Part shown: positions 27,670 to 34,915 of the stretch, in pieces | Layout: each line of letters starts with the position of its first letter | Position numbering within the stretch: position 1 is the first letter of the stretch | Assembly (NCBI GenBank): GCA_963662605.1 | Contig: OY759785.1 | Coordinates: 1,612,001 to 1,676,000 of the forward strand | Source: G963662605 sp963662605 | GTDB taxonomy: Bacteria; Bacteroidota; Ignavibacteria; Ignavibacteriales; Ignavibacteriaceae | Reading direction: 5' to 3' | Length of the DNA stretch: 64,000 nt | Position numbers and translations under genes: made by a program | Notes under the pieces: generated by a model | The model's input: the letters and a program-made list of their open reading frames with translations, nothing else | What the model was told of the DNA's origin: nothing | Database searches by the model: none

Positions 27670-28316
27670 AGGACGTATCCATAAAGCTTTTAGAATTTGA
27701 CGGTACGTATCATGCGCGCGGGATTGTTAATCTGTGCGGCGTGGATGAAGCCGGGCGTGGGCCGTTGGCGGGACCGGTAGTTGCCGGGGCGGTCATATTT
27801 CCTAAGGATGTCCGGATTCCGGGTATCAACGACTCCAAGATGCTAACCGCGGTTCAGAGAGATGAGCTGTTTGAACTGATAAAAGAAAAAGCAATATCAT
27901 ACGGCTATTCGGTCGCGGATGAAAAAGAAATTGACGAGTATAATATTCTCAGAGCCTCACTGCGGGCGATGAGCAGGTCGGTTGAAAAGCTGAATCCGCC
28001 AGCTGATTTTATCCTGATTGACGGCAATAAGAAATTTGAAACGGCTACACCCTGCGAGGCGGTAGTCAAAGGTGACGGTAGATCGCTTTGCATCGCTGCT
28101 GCTTCCATCGTGGCAAAAGTCGTGAGGGACAAGTTGATGGATGAACTGGATAAGGAGTATCCGGTCTATAACTGGGCGCATAATAAAGGATACCCGACTA
28201 AGGATCATATTCAGGCTGTTTTGAAATACGGAGCCTGCCCGTATCATCGGCAGACTTTTTTGAAGAATAAAGATAAGTGGGAGAAAAATGACTTTTATAA
28301 CGAAAAAACTGGGTGA
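27666..28316 (+). CDS. rnhB: Ribonuclease HII
   Basis: A 216-residue enzyme that removes ribonucleotides from RNA/DNA hybrids. The N-terminal block Gly-Val-Asp-Glu-Ala-Gly-Arg-Gly-Pro-Leu-Ala-Gly supplies the catalytic Asp and Glu, with further acidic residues in Ile-Leu-Ile-Asp-Gly-Asn and later. The start ATG overlaps the UbiA stop (ATGA), indicating translational coupling. The 3' end overlaps the yraN start by 29 nt. Confidence 0.95.
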   Translation: MKDVSIKLLEFDGTYHARGIVNLCGVDEAGRGPLAGPVVAGAVIFPKDVRIPGINDSKMLTAVQRDELFELIKEKAISYGYSVADEKEIDEYNILRASLRAMSRSVEKLNPPADFILIDGNKKFETATPCEAVVKGDGRSLCIAAASIVAKVVRDKLMDELDKEYPVYNWAHNKGYPTKDHIQAVLKYGACPYHRQTFLKNKDKWEKNDFYNEKTG

Positions 28317-28659
28317 TGACGGGGAAGAGATCGCCGTTCAGTATCTGCTTGATAACAGTTACGAAATTCTTGAGCGCAAATATATTTCCCATAAAAAGGA
28401 AGTTGATATTGTCGCCAAATCACCGGATGATGTTCTGGTGTTCGTCGAAGTAAAGACGCGCAAGAACGACAGTTTCGGCGAACCCGAATATGCCCTCACC
28501 AAAAGCAAACAGAAATCCATTATCCGCGTAGCCCAGGAATACCTTTACGAAAAAGATATTGTTGATACCTCAGTGCGGTTTGATGTTATCGGCATTGAGT
28601 TCGGTGAGGATGGCGAGCCGGTGGTCAATCACCTTGAACACGCGTTTATGAAGTGGTGA
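28288..28659 (+). CDS. yraN: YraN/UPF0102 family nuclease-like protein
   Basis: A 123-residue protein of the PD-(D/E)xK superfamily. It shows Glu-Val-Asp-Ile-Val-Ala and Val-Phe-Val-Glu-Val-Lys-Thr-Arg, the acidic/lysine signature of Holliday-junction resolvase-like enzymes. The rnhB-yraN pairing is widely conserved. The start lies inside rnhB. Function in vivo is not established. Confidence 0.9.
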   Translation: MTFITKKLGDDGEEIAVQYLLDNSYEILERKYISHKKEVDIVAKSPDDVLVFVEVKTRKNDSFGEPEYALTKSKQKSIIRVAQEYLYEKDIVDTSVRFDVIGIEFGEDGEPVVNHLEHAFMKW

Positions 28660-29152
28660 GGGAAGGGCAAAGTCCAAAGTCCAAGGTCCAAAGTCCGAAG
28701 TGGAATTTTGAATGTTGAATTGCCAACTTACAATTTGGTGAGTATTTCTAATCCTGAAAGGATTAAATTTGAACCTGCCCGACTGCGTCATGCGGGCGGG
28801 TAACCTTGCCCGACTGGTAGGCGGGCGTGGGTGCAACCCACGGACAGTGAAACCAACACAAACCAGCCCTGAAAGGGCTGAACGATAAAAACAAATGATA
28901 AACTTTGCAGATCAAAGCCTTGCCCAAAATAATTCAGTGGCTTTTCCCGTAAAAATATCTGTGAAAATCTGTGTTACCCGCCCGCATGACTGCGTCAGCA
29001 GTCGGGCAGGTCCGTGCCTGCCGGCCGAGGGCGTGGTCACCCGCCCGCATGACTGCGTCAGCAGTCGGGCAGGTCAGCGTTCTATTATGGCGAAAAGTAA
29101 TTGAAATTGTTTAGTAAAAGCATTAACTTACTCCAGATAAATAAAAAAGAAT
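28660..29152. repeat. Repeat-filled intergenic region with nested palindromes and a 37-nt direct repeat
   Basis: No gene is seen. Components in order: degenerate AAGTCC(A/G)AAG units (28672-28702); AATCCTGAAAGGATT (28751); a GCCCGACTG/CATGCGGGC palindrome (28777-28800); GTGGGTGCAACCCAC; AGCCCTGAAAGGGCT (28865); and two 37-nt direct copies of the longer GCCCGCATGACTGCGTCAG palindrome at 28976-29012 and 29039-29075. The first palindrome at 28777 is a shorter inverted version of the 37-nt unit, lacking its inner stem. Confidence 0.7.
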
Positions 29153-29575
29153 ATGGCCATGAAAAAAATATACGCGCTTCTGTTACTTTTAGGATTTACG
29201 GCTATCTGCTGCTCATCAGCGCAGGATGCCAGTATTACCGTAAAAAGTTTAGCTTCTGAAAATGTATATTTGAACGTACTCGGGAAGACCATTACCGTCG
29301 CACCGGGTAAGACTGTCGTTATTAATGATATAACTGCCGGTACCTACGACTATCAAACCACCTACGCCGTTCCTTCCGGAGTATCAGGTACAACCGTTGA
29401 AGGTACACCAAATGGTTCATTCAAAATCACGGCAGGGACAAAAGTGAACATCCTGTACGGAAGCAGAATACAGTCATCCGGTTCAGGCAGCGGTAGTTCA
29501 GCCACGCAGTCCAGCTATGTATTGACCGTATCAATCTCAAGCTCTGATCCGGTTACAACAACAACCGGAAGCTGA
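29153..29575 (+). CDS. Small secreted protein of unknown function
   Basis: A 140-residue protein with a clear signal peptide (Lys-Lys, then about 14 hydrophobic residues, cleavage near Ser-Ala-Gln). The mature part is a short beta-rich domain (about 25-105) followed by a Ser/Gly-rich linker and a Ser/Thr-rich tail. It resembles no family that I recognise. A second ATG two codons downstream could be the start. Confidence 0.55.
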   Translation: MAMKKIYALLLLLGFTAICCSSAQDASITVKSLASENVYLNVLGKTITVAPGKTVVINDITAGTYDYQTTYAVPSGVSGTTVEGTPNGSFKITAGTKVNILYGSRIQSSGSGSGSSATQSSYVLTVSISSSDPVTTTTGS

Positions 29576-29724
29576 TACAATAGAAAAATCAGTTTGACGG
29601 AAAACGGAAAATCGGTATATTTCTAAGCTATTTTTTATTGATTATTGCGTAAGCGGTCAAGATAAAACCTGACCATTTAGAATTTGACATTCAACATTTA
29701 GAACTTAGCATTTAACATTTTTTA

Positions 29725-29817
29725 GGACCCTTAGCTCGTTAGCCCGCCGTAGGAGGGCAGTTGGTCCGCCAAAGGGCGGATAAATTAGAGCATCCCGACT
29801 CGTCGGGAGGGTCGGAG
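29725..29817 (+). pseudogene. Broken copy of the adjacent tRNA 5' part, interrupted by three palindromes
   Basis: Segments of the intact tRNA at 29840 recur in order: GGACCCTTAGCTC (29725-29737), AGTTGGT (29759-29765), TTAGAGCA (29785-29792) and GGGTCGGAG (29809-29817). They are separated by GC-rich palindromes: GCCCGCC/GGAGGGC (29742-29758), CCGCC/GGGCGG (29766-29779) and TCCCGACTCGTCGGGA (29793-29808), which replaces the anticodon arm. The T-loop and acceptor 3' strand are missing. Seen directly; the mechanism is unknown. Confidence 0.7.
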
Positions 29818-29839
29818 AGAAAAAGTGTGAAATAGTTTT

Positions 29840-29913
29840 GGGCCCTTAGCTCAGTTGGTTAGAGCAGCTGACTCATAATCAGCGGGTCGGAGGTTCAAGT
29901 CCTTCAGGGCCCA
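29840..29913 (+). tRNA. tRNA with CAT anticodon, tRNA-Ile2-like (could be elongator tRNA-Met)
   Basis: A 74-nt cloverleaf: acceptor GGGCCCT paired with AGGGCCC, D-arm GCTC/GAGC, anticodon arm GCTGA/TCAGC with loop CTCATAA (anticodon 29874-29876), T-arm GGAGG/CCTTC with TTCAAGT loop. CCA is not encoded (discriminator A followed by CCC). The overall sequence is closest to the minor isoleucine tRNA whose C34 is converted to lysidine, but a CAT anticodon alone cannot exclude methionine. Its 3' end adjoins a phage integrase gene. Confidence 0.93.
29890..29913. other. Probable prophage attachment site (attL) at the tRNA 3' end
   Basis: A tyrosine integrase gene ends 110 nt downstream and points toward the tRNA, the usual arrangement for phages inserted in the T-arm/acceptor end of a tRNA. 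The opposite att copy would lie beyond position 64,000 and cannot be seen, so the exact core is unknown. Confidence 0.5.
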
Positions 29914-29920
29914 CCCACAA

Positions 29921-29955
29921 AACCCTCATTTGAATTAAAAATGAGGGTTTTTTTA
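29921..29955 (+). terminator. Rho-independent terminator after the tRNA
   Basis: AACCCTCATTT pairs with AAATGAGGGTT around a short loop and is followed by seven T residues. The hairpin is roughly symmetric and could also end the leftward integrase transcript. Confidence 0.85.
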
Positions 29956-30023
29956 TTTTAAAGTTTTTGCATTAGGATTTAGATGTGTCTATTTTGTCTA
30001 TTTGGTGCCGTTGTAAGAAGGTT

Positions 30024-31064
30024 TTAAGTAGGAAGTTTCCAATCTACTTTTTGATTAATGTCCGCGGCCATTTGTGATATGTCGGTGCTGATGTAAAATG
30101 ACAAAGTTATTTGAATGTTCGTATGCCTGAGGTATTTCTGTAGAAAAAATGGATTGACTCCGGAGTTTGCCAGAAGACTCGCGCAGGTTTTTCGCAGTTG
30201 ATGTAAGGAGTATGATGTTTTGAGTACCGGCGCAACGGGCTTGCGTCCATATGTTTTGCCGCCGTGCACCAGCCGATGTATTTTACGCGTCCAAAATAAT
30301 CGGAGTGTATTGTATGAACGATATGGAATTAGATATTTATTTTTAAGATTGGCTTCGTACAGCAATTCGAATACCGGTTGAATGATGGGCATGGCTTCGT
30401 AGCGTTTTGCTTTGACGTTATGGACGTTAATTATTTTATTCTGCATATCGATATCGGAGCACTTTAATATTACTAATTCGCTAACGCGCATGCCGGTATA
30501 GAGTAGCCATTTTACTATAAAGAGCTGCATGCCGGAAAATTCATTAAGTATGATAGAAAGATCTTCCGGAGGAATAATTTTTATTTTTTTGTTTTCACTG
30601 CGCACCAGGGTGATTATATTTTTTTGTGCCATGTCATTTTTGATAAACCACGCCCACATGGCATGAAGGTGTCGGCTATATATCGCGATGGTATTTTGTG
30701 ATTTATCCGCCAAGCGCATTGCATGCTGCCAATGGTTGAAATCATCCTGGGTGTAACGCATAAGGGGACGATCGGTAAGTATTTTAATAAACGAGGCGGT
30801 GGCGTTACGATAAATTTTGTTTGTTTTTTTCGCGATGAATTTTGTAAAGAGAAATTTTTCAAGGGCTGCAGAGAGTAGAATAAATGATGGGATAGACTCT
30901 AGTCTACTGGCAGCATTCAATTTAAGTGTTTGAGCGGCTTCGAATTCCTGCAGTATGGCTAGTGCTTCTTTTTTATCGGCGGTTTTTAAATTACGGCTTT
31001 TTTGTTTGCCGTTTTCATAATAACGAAGCCAGTAGTATTTAGTGAGTTTGGAAATGGAGGCCAT
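30024..31064 (-). CDS. int: Phage tyrosine recombinase (integrase)
   Basis: A 346-residue integrase. The N-terminal arm/core-binding region (about 1-150) precedes the catalytic domain. Catalytic residues are visible: Arg in Tyr-Thr-Gly-Met-Arg-Val-Ser-Glu-Leu, Lys in Val-Lys-Ala-Lys-Arg, His-x-x-Arg in Leu-His-Gln-Leu-Arg-Lys-Thr, His in Leu-Arg-His-Thr-Asn, and Tyr nucleophile in Ser-Phe-Tyr. The ATG at 31064 is chosen because the residues before it are encoded by repeat DNA. It catalyses integration into, and probably excision from, the adjacent tRNA. Confidence 0.93.
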   Translation of the reverse strand: MASISKLTKYYWLRYYENGKQKSRNLKTADKKEALAILQEFEAAQTLKLNAASRLESIPSFILLSAALEKFLFTKFIAKKTNKIYRNATASFIKILTDRPLMRYTQDDFNHWQHAMRLADKSQNTIAIYSRHLHAMWAWFIKNDMAQKNIITLVRSENKKIKIIPPEDLSIILNEFSGMQLFIVKWLLYTGMRVSELVILKCSDIDMQNKIINVHNVKAKRYEAMPIIQPVFELLYEANLKNKYLIPYRSYNTLRLFWTRKIHRLVHGGKTYGRKPVAPVLKTSYSLHQLRKTCASLLANSGVNPFFLQKYLRHTNIQITLSFYISTDISQMAADINQKVDWKLPT

Positions 31065-31183
31065 ATAATAATTATTAATTGTGAATGTTGAATTGTAAAT
31101 CCACCAGACCACGCCAAAGGCGGGTAAAGGCGGACAAGTGTACGAAGTCCGAAGTGTTGAAATTCTCCGGACCTCGGAAAAAT

Positions 31184-31513
31184 TCAACCGCCGTGCTGCC
31201 AACAATATTTAGAGCCTGCTTTGGCATTGCGTTTGCATTGTGTGCCTTTCTTTGTAGTCGCCTGACACCTGCCGGTGGTAACTGTACCTTTATCTTGAGT
31301 TACAGTTGTTTGTTTGGGTGAATCTTTAGCGGCCGGCTTAGATGTCTGAGTGTTACCATATATCCGTTCATGCTGCCAACAATAAACTGAACCGCTCTGG
31401 ACATTGCGTTTGCATTGTGTGCCGCGTTTGGTTGTTGCCTGACAGCGTTGGGCGTAAACATTAGCACATAGAAATAAGACAAGAGCAACAGCAAAAATAT
31501 ATTTGAATCGCAT
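31184..31513 (-). CDS. Secreted DUF5763-like protein with two Cys-rich repeats
   Basis: A 109-residue protein with a signal peptide (1-21, cleavage after Tyr-Ala). Two near-identical 25-residue repeats, at about 22-49 and 82-107, each hold Arg-Cys-Gln-Ala-Thr-Thr-Lys, Gly-Thr-Gln-Cys-Lys-Arg-Asn and Tyr-Cys-Trp-Gln-His, joined by a Thr/Lys-rich linker. The Cys/His pattern suggests a small metal-binding or disulfide-stabilised unit. It sits between integrase and repressor on the leftward strand, a place where lysogenic-conversion genes are common. Function unknown. Confidence 0.6.
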   Translation of the reverse strand: MRFKYIFAVALVLFLCANVYAQRCQATTKRGTQCKRNVQSGSVYCWQHERIYGNTQTSKPAAKDSPKQTTVTQDKGTVTTGRCQATTKKGTQCKRNAKAGSKYCWQHGG

Positions 31514-31530
31514 AGAGCCTCCTTGTTGAA

Positions 31531-31731
31531 TTATTTATAGAGCCAATATTTAACTCCGCCATGGTGTGAGCAGGCACCTGAGCCGGTGGCGCTTGAGGTA
31601 GTGCCATCGTTGCAGACTGCCCCTGTGCGTGTACCGCTATCACCGGATGAGGGCTTAGGTTCGGTTCCGGAATCGTTGCAGGCGGGAAGAGACAATAACA
31701 CAAATACAATAAGGAAAAATATTTTTTTCAT
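31531..31731 (-). CDS. Small DUF3761-like lipoprotein
   Basis: A 66-residue protein with a signal peptide ending Leu-Pro-Ala-Cys, a likely lipid attachment site. The mature end contains Cys-Asn-Asp-Gly-Thr-Thr-Ser and Cys-Ser-His-His-Gly-Gly-Val, the DUF3761 pattern. It is adjacent to another small exported protein, and both are probably expressed from the lysogen. Function unknown. Confidence 0.6.
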   Translation of the reverse strand: MKKIFFLIVFVLLSLPACNDSGTEPKPSSGDSGTRTGAVCNDGTTSSATGSGACSHHGGVKYWLYK

Positions 31732-31753
31732 AATCCACCTATTTGATTAGTTG

Positions 31754-32068
31754 TTAACAGTGACTAGTTATCAATCCGAGGCAATAGAGAAAAAATATTA
31801 TTAGGATAATTATTGCACATCCTTGTTTGGCTTTGGTTGGGAGATGTGCGCCGCAATTGGGACATTTTCCGGCATCTTCACTTACTTGTTTGCCGCACGT
31901 AGGGCAAGGGCGTAATAAATTTTTTGAAGCGGTAAGCGGATTTAAGCTTGGTCGTTGTTGTTGTTTGAATTCAGGAAATGTCTCATTTATCAACAAAGAA
32001 CCGCAGACCGGACAGCGTGTAAGTGTTTCGTTAAATGTTTTTTTGCATTTGGTGCAAGCAGTTAGCAT
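31754..32068 (-). CDS. Double zinc-ribbon protein with C-terminal membrane helix
   Basis: A 104-residue protein with two Cys-x2-Cys...Cys-x2-Cys zinc ribbons (about 5-25 and 55-75) and one C-terminal hydrophobic segment (about 82-100). The ATG at 32068 is preceded by GGAGGGAG; an earlier in-frame TTG is rejected. It lies in the leftward lysogeny arm. Tail-anchored zinc ribbons are widespread but this one has no known role. Confidence 0.6.
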   Translation of the reverse strand: MLTACTKCKKTFNETLTRCPVCGSLLINETFPEFKQQQRPSLNPLTASKNLLRPCPTCGKQVSEDAGKCPNCGAHLPTKAKQGCAIIILIIFFLYCLGLITSHC

Positions 32069-32093
32069 ATCTCCCTCCAAATAAAATAATAAA

Positions 32094-32747
32094 TTAAATA
32101 GATCGCGGCTTAGGTTGAATTAAGCACACACGGTAAAATACTTTAATATCTTCTTTTTTCAAATAGATCGGCGGACTGGACGAATTCCAGGACCGCAATT
32201 CTATTTTATCGTCCTTTGTCTCAATGTATTGTTTTATCAGCTGACGTTCATCAATGAGTAGAACAATTATGTCACCGCTCAGGGGCTTGGTTATTGTATC
32301 AACCAGAGCATAGTCACCTTGTCGAATGCCGCGCTGTGTCTGATTGTCCATAGTATCATCTGTAACTTCTACAAGAAACATTTTATCACGTCTGTGATAT
32401 TTAATGTTAAGGTATCCCGCAATGTTTTCTTCATGTACCATAAAAGAAAAATCTCCCGCAATTTTGTTAATAATTGGATATAGATTAGAGCCAACTATTT
32501 TAGCGGTGGATTGCAGATTATTAACATCTGTCAACGGGGGAGTGTATTTAGATTCTTCGCCGGTAATTAACCAATCGAGGGAGACGCCTCCAAGTTTTGC
32601 AATTTTAATAATTGCAGATGTGGGAATCTCGCCTTCGCCTCGTTCGTAAGTTGATACTTGCCCTTGAGAAATTTTTAACTTTTGTGAAAACTCGACTTGT
32701 GTGAGGTTTAGTTTTTGTCGAATTCCGCGGATTCTATCCTTTAGCAT
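32094..32747 (-). CDS. CI-type phage repressor (HTH plus S24/LexA-like domain)
   Basis: A 217-residue protein with an N-terminal HTH_3 domain (about 5-60; Thr-Gln-Val-Glu-Phe-Ser, Gln-Gly-Gln-Val-Ser-Thr-Tyr-Glu-Arg) and a C-terminal S24 fold (about 120-210). In active LexA/CI proteins the nucleophile lies in Gly-Asp-Ser-Met; here the segment is Asp-Asp-Thr-Met with Thr132 at the Ser position, while Lys172 is at the expected lysine place. Self-cleavage may be weak or absent. It is divergent from the early genes, so it most likely binds the operators in the 127-nt gap. Confidence 0.85.
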   Translation of the reverse strand: MLKDRIRGIRQKLNLTQVEFSQKLKISQGQVSTYERGEGEIPTSAIIKIAKLGGVSLDWLITGEESKYTPPLTDVNNLQSTAKIVGSNLYPIINKIAGDFSFMVHEENIAGYLNIKYHRRDKMFLVEVTDDTMDNQTQRGIRQGDYALVDTITKPLSGDIIVLLIDERQLIKQYIETKDDKIELRSWNSSSPPIYLKKEDIKVFYRVCLIQPKPRSI

Positions 32748-32789
32748 AAATTATGCCACAAATATTTTAATTGCAAAAGCATTTTTTCC

Positions 32790-32864
32790 TTGACAAATAT
32801 TGGTAATACCATTATTTTATCGGTGTAATAATTATAATAGTTCTAACATCTCTAACAATTGTTA
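32790..32864 (+). promoter_or_regulatory. Early rightward promoter with palindromic operator candidates
   Basis: TTGACA (32790-32795) and TATTTT (32813-32818) are 17 nt apart. Two perfect palindromes lie here: TGGTAATACCA-type arms (TGGTA/TACCA, 32801-32811) inside the spacer and TAACAATTGTTA (32853-32864) upstream of the first gene. Their position between divergent repressor and early gene fits a lysis/lysogeny switch. Operator assignment is inference. Confidence 0.45.
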
Positions 32865-32874
32865 AGATAAGAAA

Positions 32875-33078
32875 ATGCCAACAGAAAAAAAAGTTACTGC
32901 GAATGTTCCATTACCCGCTGATTTGCATCGGGAGATGCGGTTTGAAGCAATTAAACGCGGGATAACGTTACCAGCGTTGATTGTTGAAAGGTGCCGGGCG
33001 GCTTCCGGTGTTCTCGATACGGTCACTGAAGCGGACACTCGAACACCTAAAAACCAATTAAAAGAACAGGTTGCGTAA
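32875..33078 (+). CDS. Small ribbon-helix-helix-like protein with an in-frame palindromic insert
   Basis: A 67-residue protein and the first rightward gene. Residues about 5-40 resemble a CopG/Arc ribbon-helix-helix unit (Ala-Asn-Val-Pro-Leu-Pro-Ala-Asp-Leu-His-Arg-Glu). Residues about 45-58 (Gly-Val-Leu-Asp-Thr to Thr-Arg-Thr-Pro) are encoded by the palindromic repeat at 33007-33047, which adds a tail foreign to the family. In the cro position, it could be a counter-repressor. The stop overlaps the next start (TAATG). Confidence 0.55.
   Translation: MPTEKKVTANVPLPADLHREMRFEAIKRGITLPALIVERCRAASGVLDTVTEADTRTPKNQLKEQVA
33007..33047. repeat. TTCTCGATAC-type palindrome inside the first early gene
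   Basis: Outer arms GGTGTTC(T)CGA and TCGAACACC pair; the inner stem is degenerate. It is read as VLDT...DTRTP in the gene. Confidence 0.75.
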
Positions 33079-33311
33079 TGGCACAGCGCACGATTAACCG
33101 GCCGGCATTGCCGGGTGTTGATGTTTATTTCACGGTCCGCGAAGCTGCTGCCCATTTGGGTTTGGGTGAGCAACGTTTTTTATCAATCGTGAAAAAATAT
33201 AATGTTCCAATTCTCGTCCTTGAAGATTCCCAGAAAAAAGTAATTAAACGAATTCGGCAGACTGATTTACGGATGCTGCTTGACAGAAATATGTACAGCG
33301 TTGCCGGGTGA
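33078..33311 (+). CDS. Small HTH protein, possible excisionase
   Basis: A 77-residue protein with a winged-helix/MerR-like segment (Phe-Thr-Val-Arg-Glu-Ala-Ala-Ala-His-Leu-Gly-Leu-Gly, about 17-30) followed by basic residues. Size and position after the immunity region suit an excisionase or Cro-like regulator. Coupled to the preceding gene by TAATG overlap. No specific family was recognised. Confidence 0.5.
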   Translation: MAQRTINRPALPGVDVYFTVREAAAHLGLGEQRFLSIVKKYNVPILVLEDSQKKVIKRIRQTDLRMLLDRNMYSVAG

Positions 33312-33312
33312 C

Positions 33313-33383
33313 GGTGTTCTCGACTTCTCGATACGATCGAGCTGCCGCTCGATCACTCGAAGACCGTCGAACACCTTTTTTTT
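33313..33383 (+). repeat. Three-level nested palindrome followed by a T run, possible terminator
   Basis: GGTGTTCTCGAC pairs with GTCGAACACC; inside, TTCTCGATAC pairs with ACTCGAA; innermost, GATCGAG pairs with CTCGATC. Eight T residues follow at once, so the element can also act as a rho-independent terminator after the small HTH gene. Confidence 0.75.
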
Positions 33384-33478
33384 ATTGCTACGCCGGGTGA
33401 ATCACAATAGAATCACCGGTACAAAGTTAGAGTGTGTTGTTTTGAAAATCTCAAAAATAATTTTTGAAAGATTAAAAG

Positions 33479-33883
33479 ATGCATAAGGCTCAGGAAGAAA
33501 TTTTGATGATCATACATGCAAATGGTCTGCTCTTAAAAGAGGTGGCTGATGCGAACAATATGTCTTATCAGCATTTATACTATCTGCTGCATACTGCTAA
33601 GGATATTTCGTTAGATGATTATAACTGTTTGCAAAAATATTTTGAGGTGCACGGCTATACACTCCGAGCAACAAATTCAAGTGCTGATTCTATTTATCGT
33701 AAGGCGCTGATATTCGGATGTATGACCGCTGAAAGAGTAGCGGCGGTTACGCGTGAGATCGCCCGGGTGGAACAGCATGAGGAGTTGTCATATGATGAAA
33801 AACAAAATATAATTCACGCTCTGGATGATGCGGAGAATGCTATTAAGAGGGAGTTTCAGAAAATACGGGAAGCATGTCACTGA
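33479..33883 (+). CDS. Early phage protein of unknown function with HTH-like N-terminus
   Basis: A 134-residue, mainly helical protein. The first 50 residues (Leu-Leu-Lys-Glu-Val-Ala-Asp-Ala-Asn-Asn-Met-Ser) look like a helix-turn-helix; the rest is charged helix. It may be another regulator of the early region. No recognised family. Confidence 0.5.
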   Translation: MHKAQEEILMIIHANGLLLKEVADANNMSYQHLYYLLHTAKDISLDDYNCLQKYFEVHGYTLRATNSSADSIYRKALIFGCMTAERVAAVTREIARVEQHEELSYDEKQNIIHALDDAENAIKREFQKIREACH

Positions 33884-33932
33884 GAAGAATTAACCGCAGA
33901 GACGCAAAGAATATTAAAAAAAGAGTACAAAC

Positions 33933-34136
33933 ATGGAAGACTACATTATCGAAGTTAGATCAAAATACGGGCGGCGCTTGGGTTTTGTCGGTAAAGACAG
34001 AAGAGTTGTGCTTAGTAAGTCCGCGGCAGCATTGTATGATAAAGCTTCTGCCATGGCAACTTGTGATGTGTGGATGATAGTAGATGAAAGAAAGTTTAGC
34101 GTACTGCCAGCATCACAAAAATTATTGATGAAATGA
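33933..34136 (+). CDS. Small phage protein, unknown function
   Basis: A 67-residue protein with a short beta-alpha pattern and no recognised motif. It follows an ACGCAAAG-type repeat (33893-33913). A competing reading frame from 33874 is largely repeat-derived and is rejected. Confidence 0.45.
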   Translation: MEDYIIEVRSKYGRRLGFVGKDRRVVLSKSAAALYDKASAMATCDVWMIVDERKFSVLPASQKLLMK

Positions 34137-34262
34137 TTTTCCACTCAGTTACCCGGGGCGAAGAAGTTAGCACTCATAGCTCCGGGAAGCTTTAACTGTG
34201 ATTTCGACTTTGATTTATAACTGTGATTTTTGGGATAAACAAGATTAATAGGAGCAATTGAA

Positions 34263-34580
34263 ATGAAAGAAGTACAAATATTTTTAGTGGGATTGGCAAT
34301 CGGAGCTTTGATTGCGGGTTTTACGGCTGAATATATTCAAAAAAAAATCAGCAAAAAAAAGACTGATGAAAAAGAGTTGGCGGAAAAGTTTGCTGAAGGA
34401 TGGCTGACAATAAATGAGATTAAAGCGGTTTTGAATGAACAGGACGCGTTGGCGCTTTTAACGAGTAGGCCGCCAACTTCAAGTTTTGTTGTCGCGGGGA
34501 ATCCGGCGGCGGTGCGTGCACATGTGGAGGCTATGGCGGAGTTGGAGCAATCAATTAAAAATAATACTGCGAGAAATTAA
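34263..34580 (+). CDS. Small membrane-anchored phage protein
   Basis: A 105-residue protein with one N-terminal membrane helix (about 6-26), a Lys-rich stretch and a helical cytoplasmic part. AGGAG lies upstream of the ATG. The stop overlaps the next start (TAATG). Function unknown. Confidence 0.55.
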   Translation: MKEVQIFLVGLAIGALIAGFTAEYIQKKISKKKTDEKELAEKFAEGWLTINEIKAVLNEQDALALLTSRPPTSSFVVAGNPAAVRAHVEAMAELEQSIKNNTARN

Positions 34581-34915
34581 TGGCTGAAAGAATTTTTTTA
34601 CCATTGCCACAGATGCAGGTTTGCGTTAGAACGATATCGCATGTTTTTAAAATGATAGCAGGCAATAAAAATAAACAGTTATCGTTTGATAGTATTAGCG
34701 AGAGTCTGGGCGCTTGTGGTTACGCGGCTTACCAGGTAAGGTTTATGATCGAGGCGCTTCTTACATTCAAATACGTGTACGGGAATGAGGATTGCGAGCA
34801 TCATTTTATCGAAAGCATAATGGTGCCTGAGGTCGGGCACGTTGTGAAATTAGATCAACATGTTATTGATCACCCGGATGTTCTCGAAAGAATTTTGGAG
34901 GTGTGGAATGGCTGA
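34580..34915 (+). CDS. Early phage protein, unknown function
   Basis: A 111-residue soluble protein with a winged-helix-like mix of helices and strands (Ile-Ser-Glu-Ser-Leu-Gly-Ala-Cys-Gly-Tyr). No family recognised. It overlaps the next gene by 8 nt. Confidence 0.5.
   Translation: MAERIFLPLPQMQVCVRTISHVFKMIAGNKNKQLSFDSISESLGACGYAAYQVRFMIEALLTFKYVYGNEDCEHHFIESIMVPEVGHVVKLDQHVIDHPDVLERILEVWNG

Noticed and set aside
28895..29104. 69-codon frame with an internal duplication
   Set aside because: It is encoded by the two 37-nt palindromic repeats and flanking repeat DNA.
33874..34077. Alternative frame over the gene at 33933
   Set aside because: Its first part is an ACGCAAAG-type repeat, and the 33933 frame has more ordinary composition.
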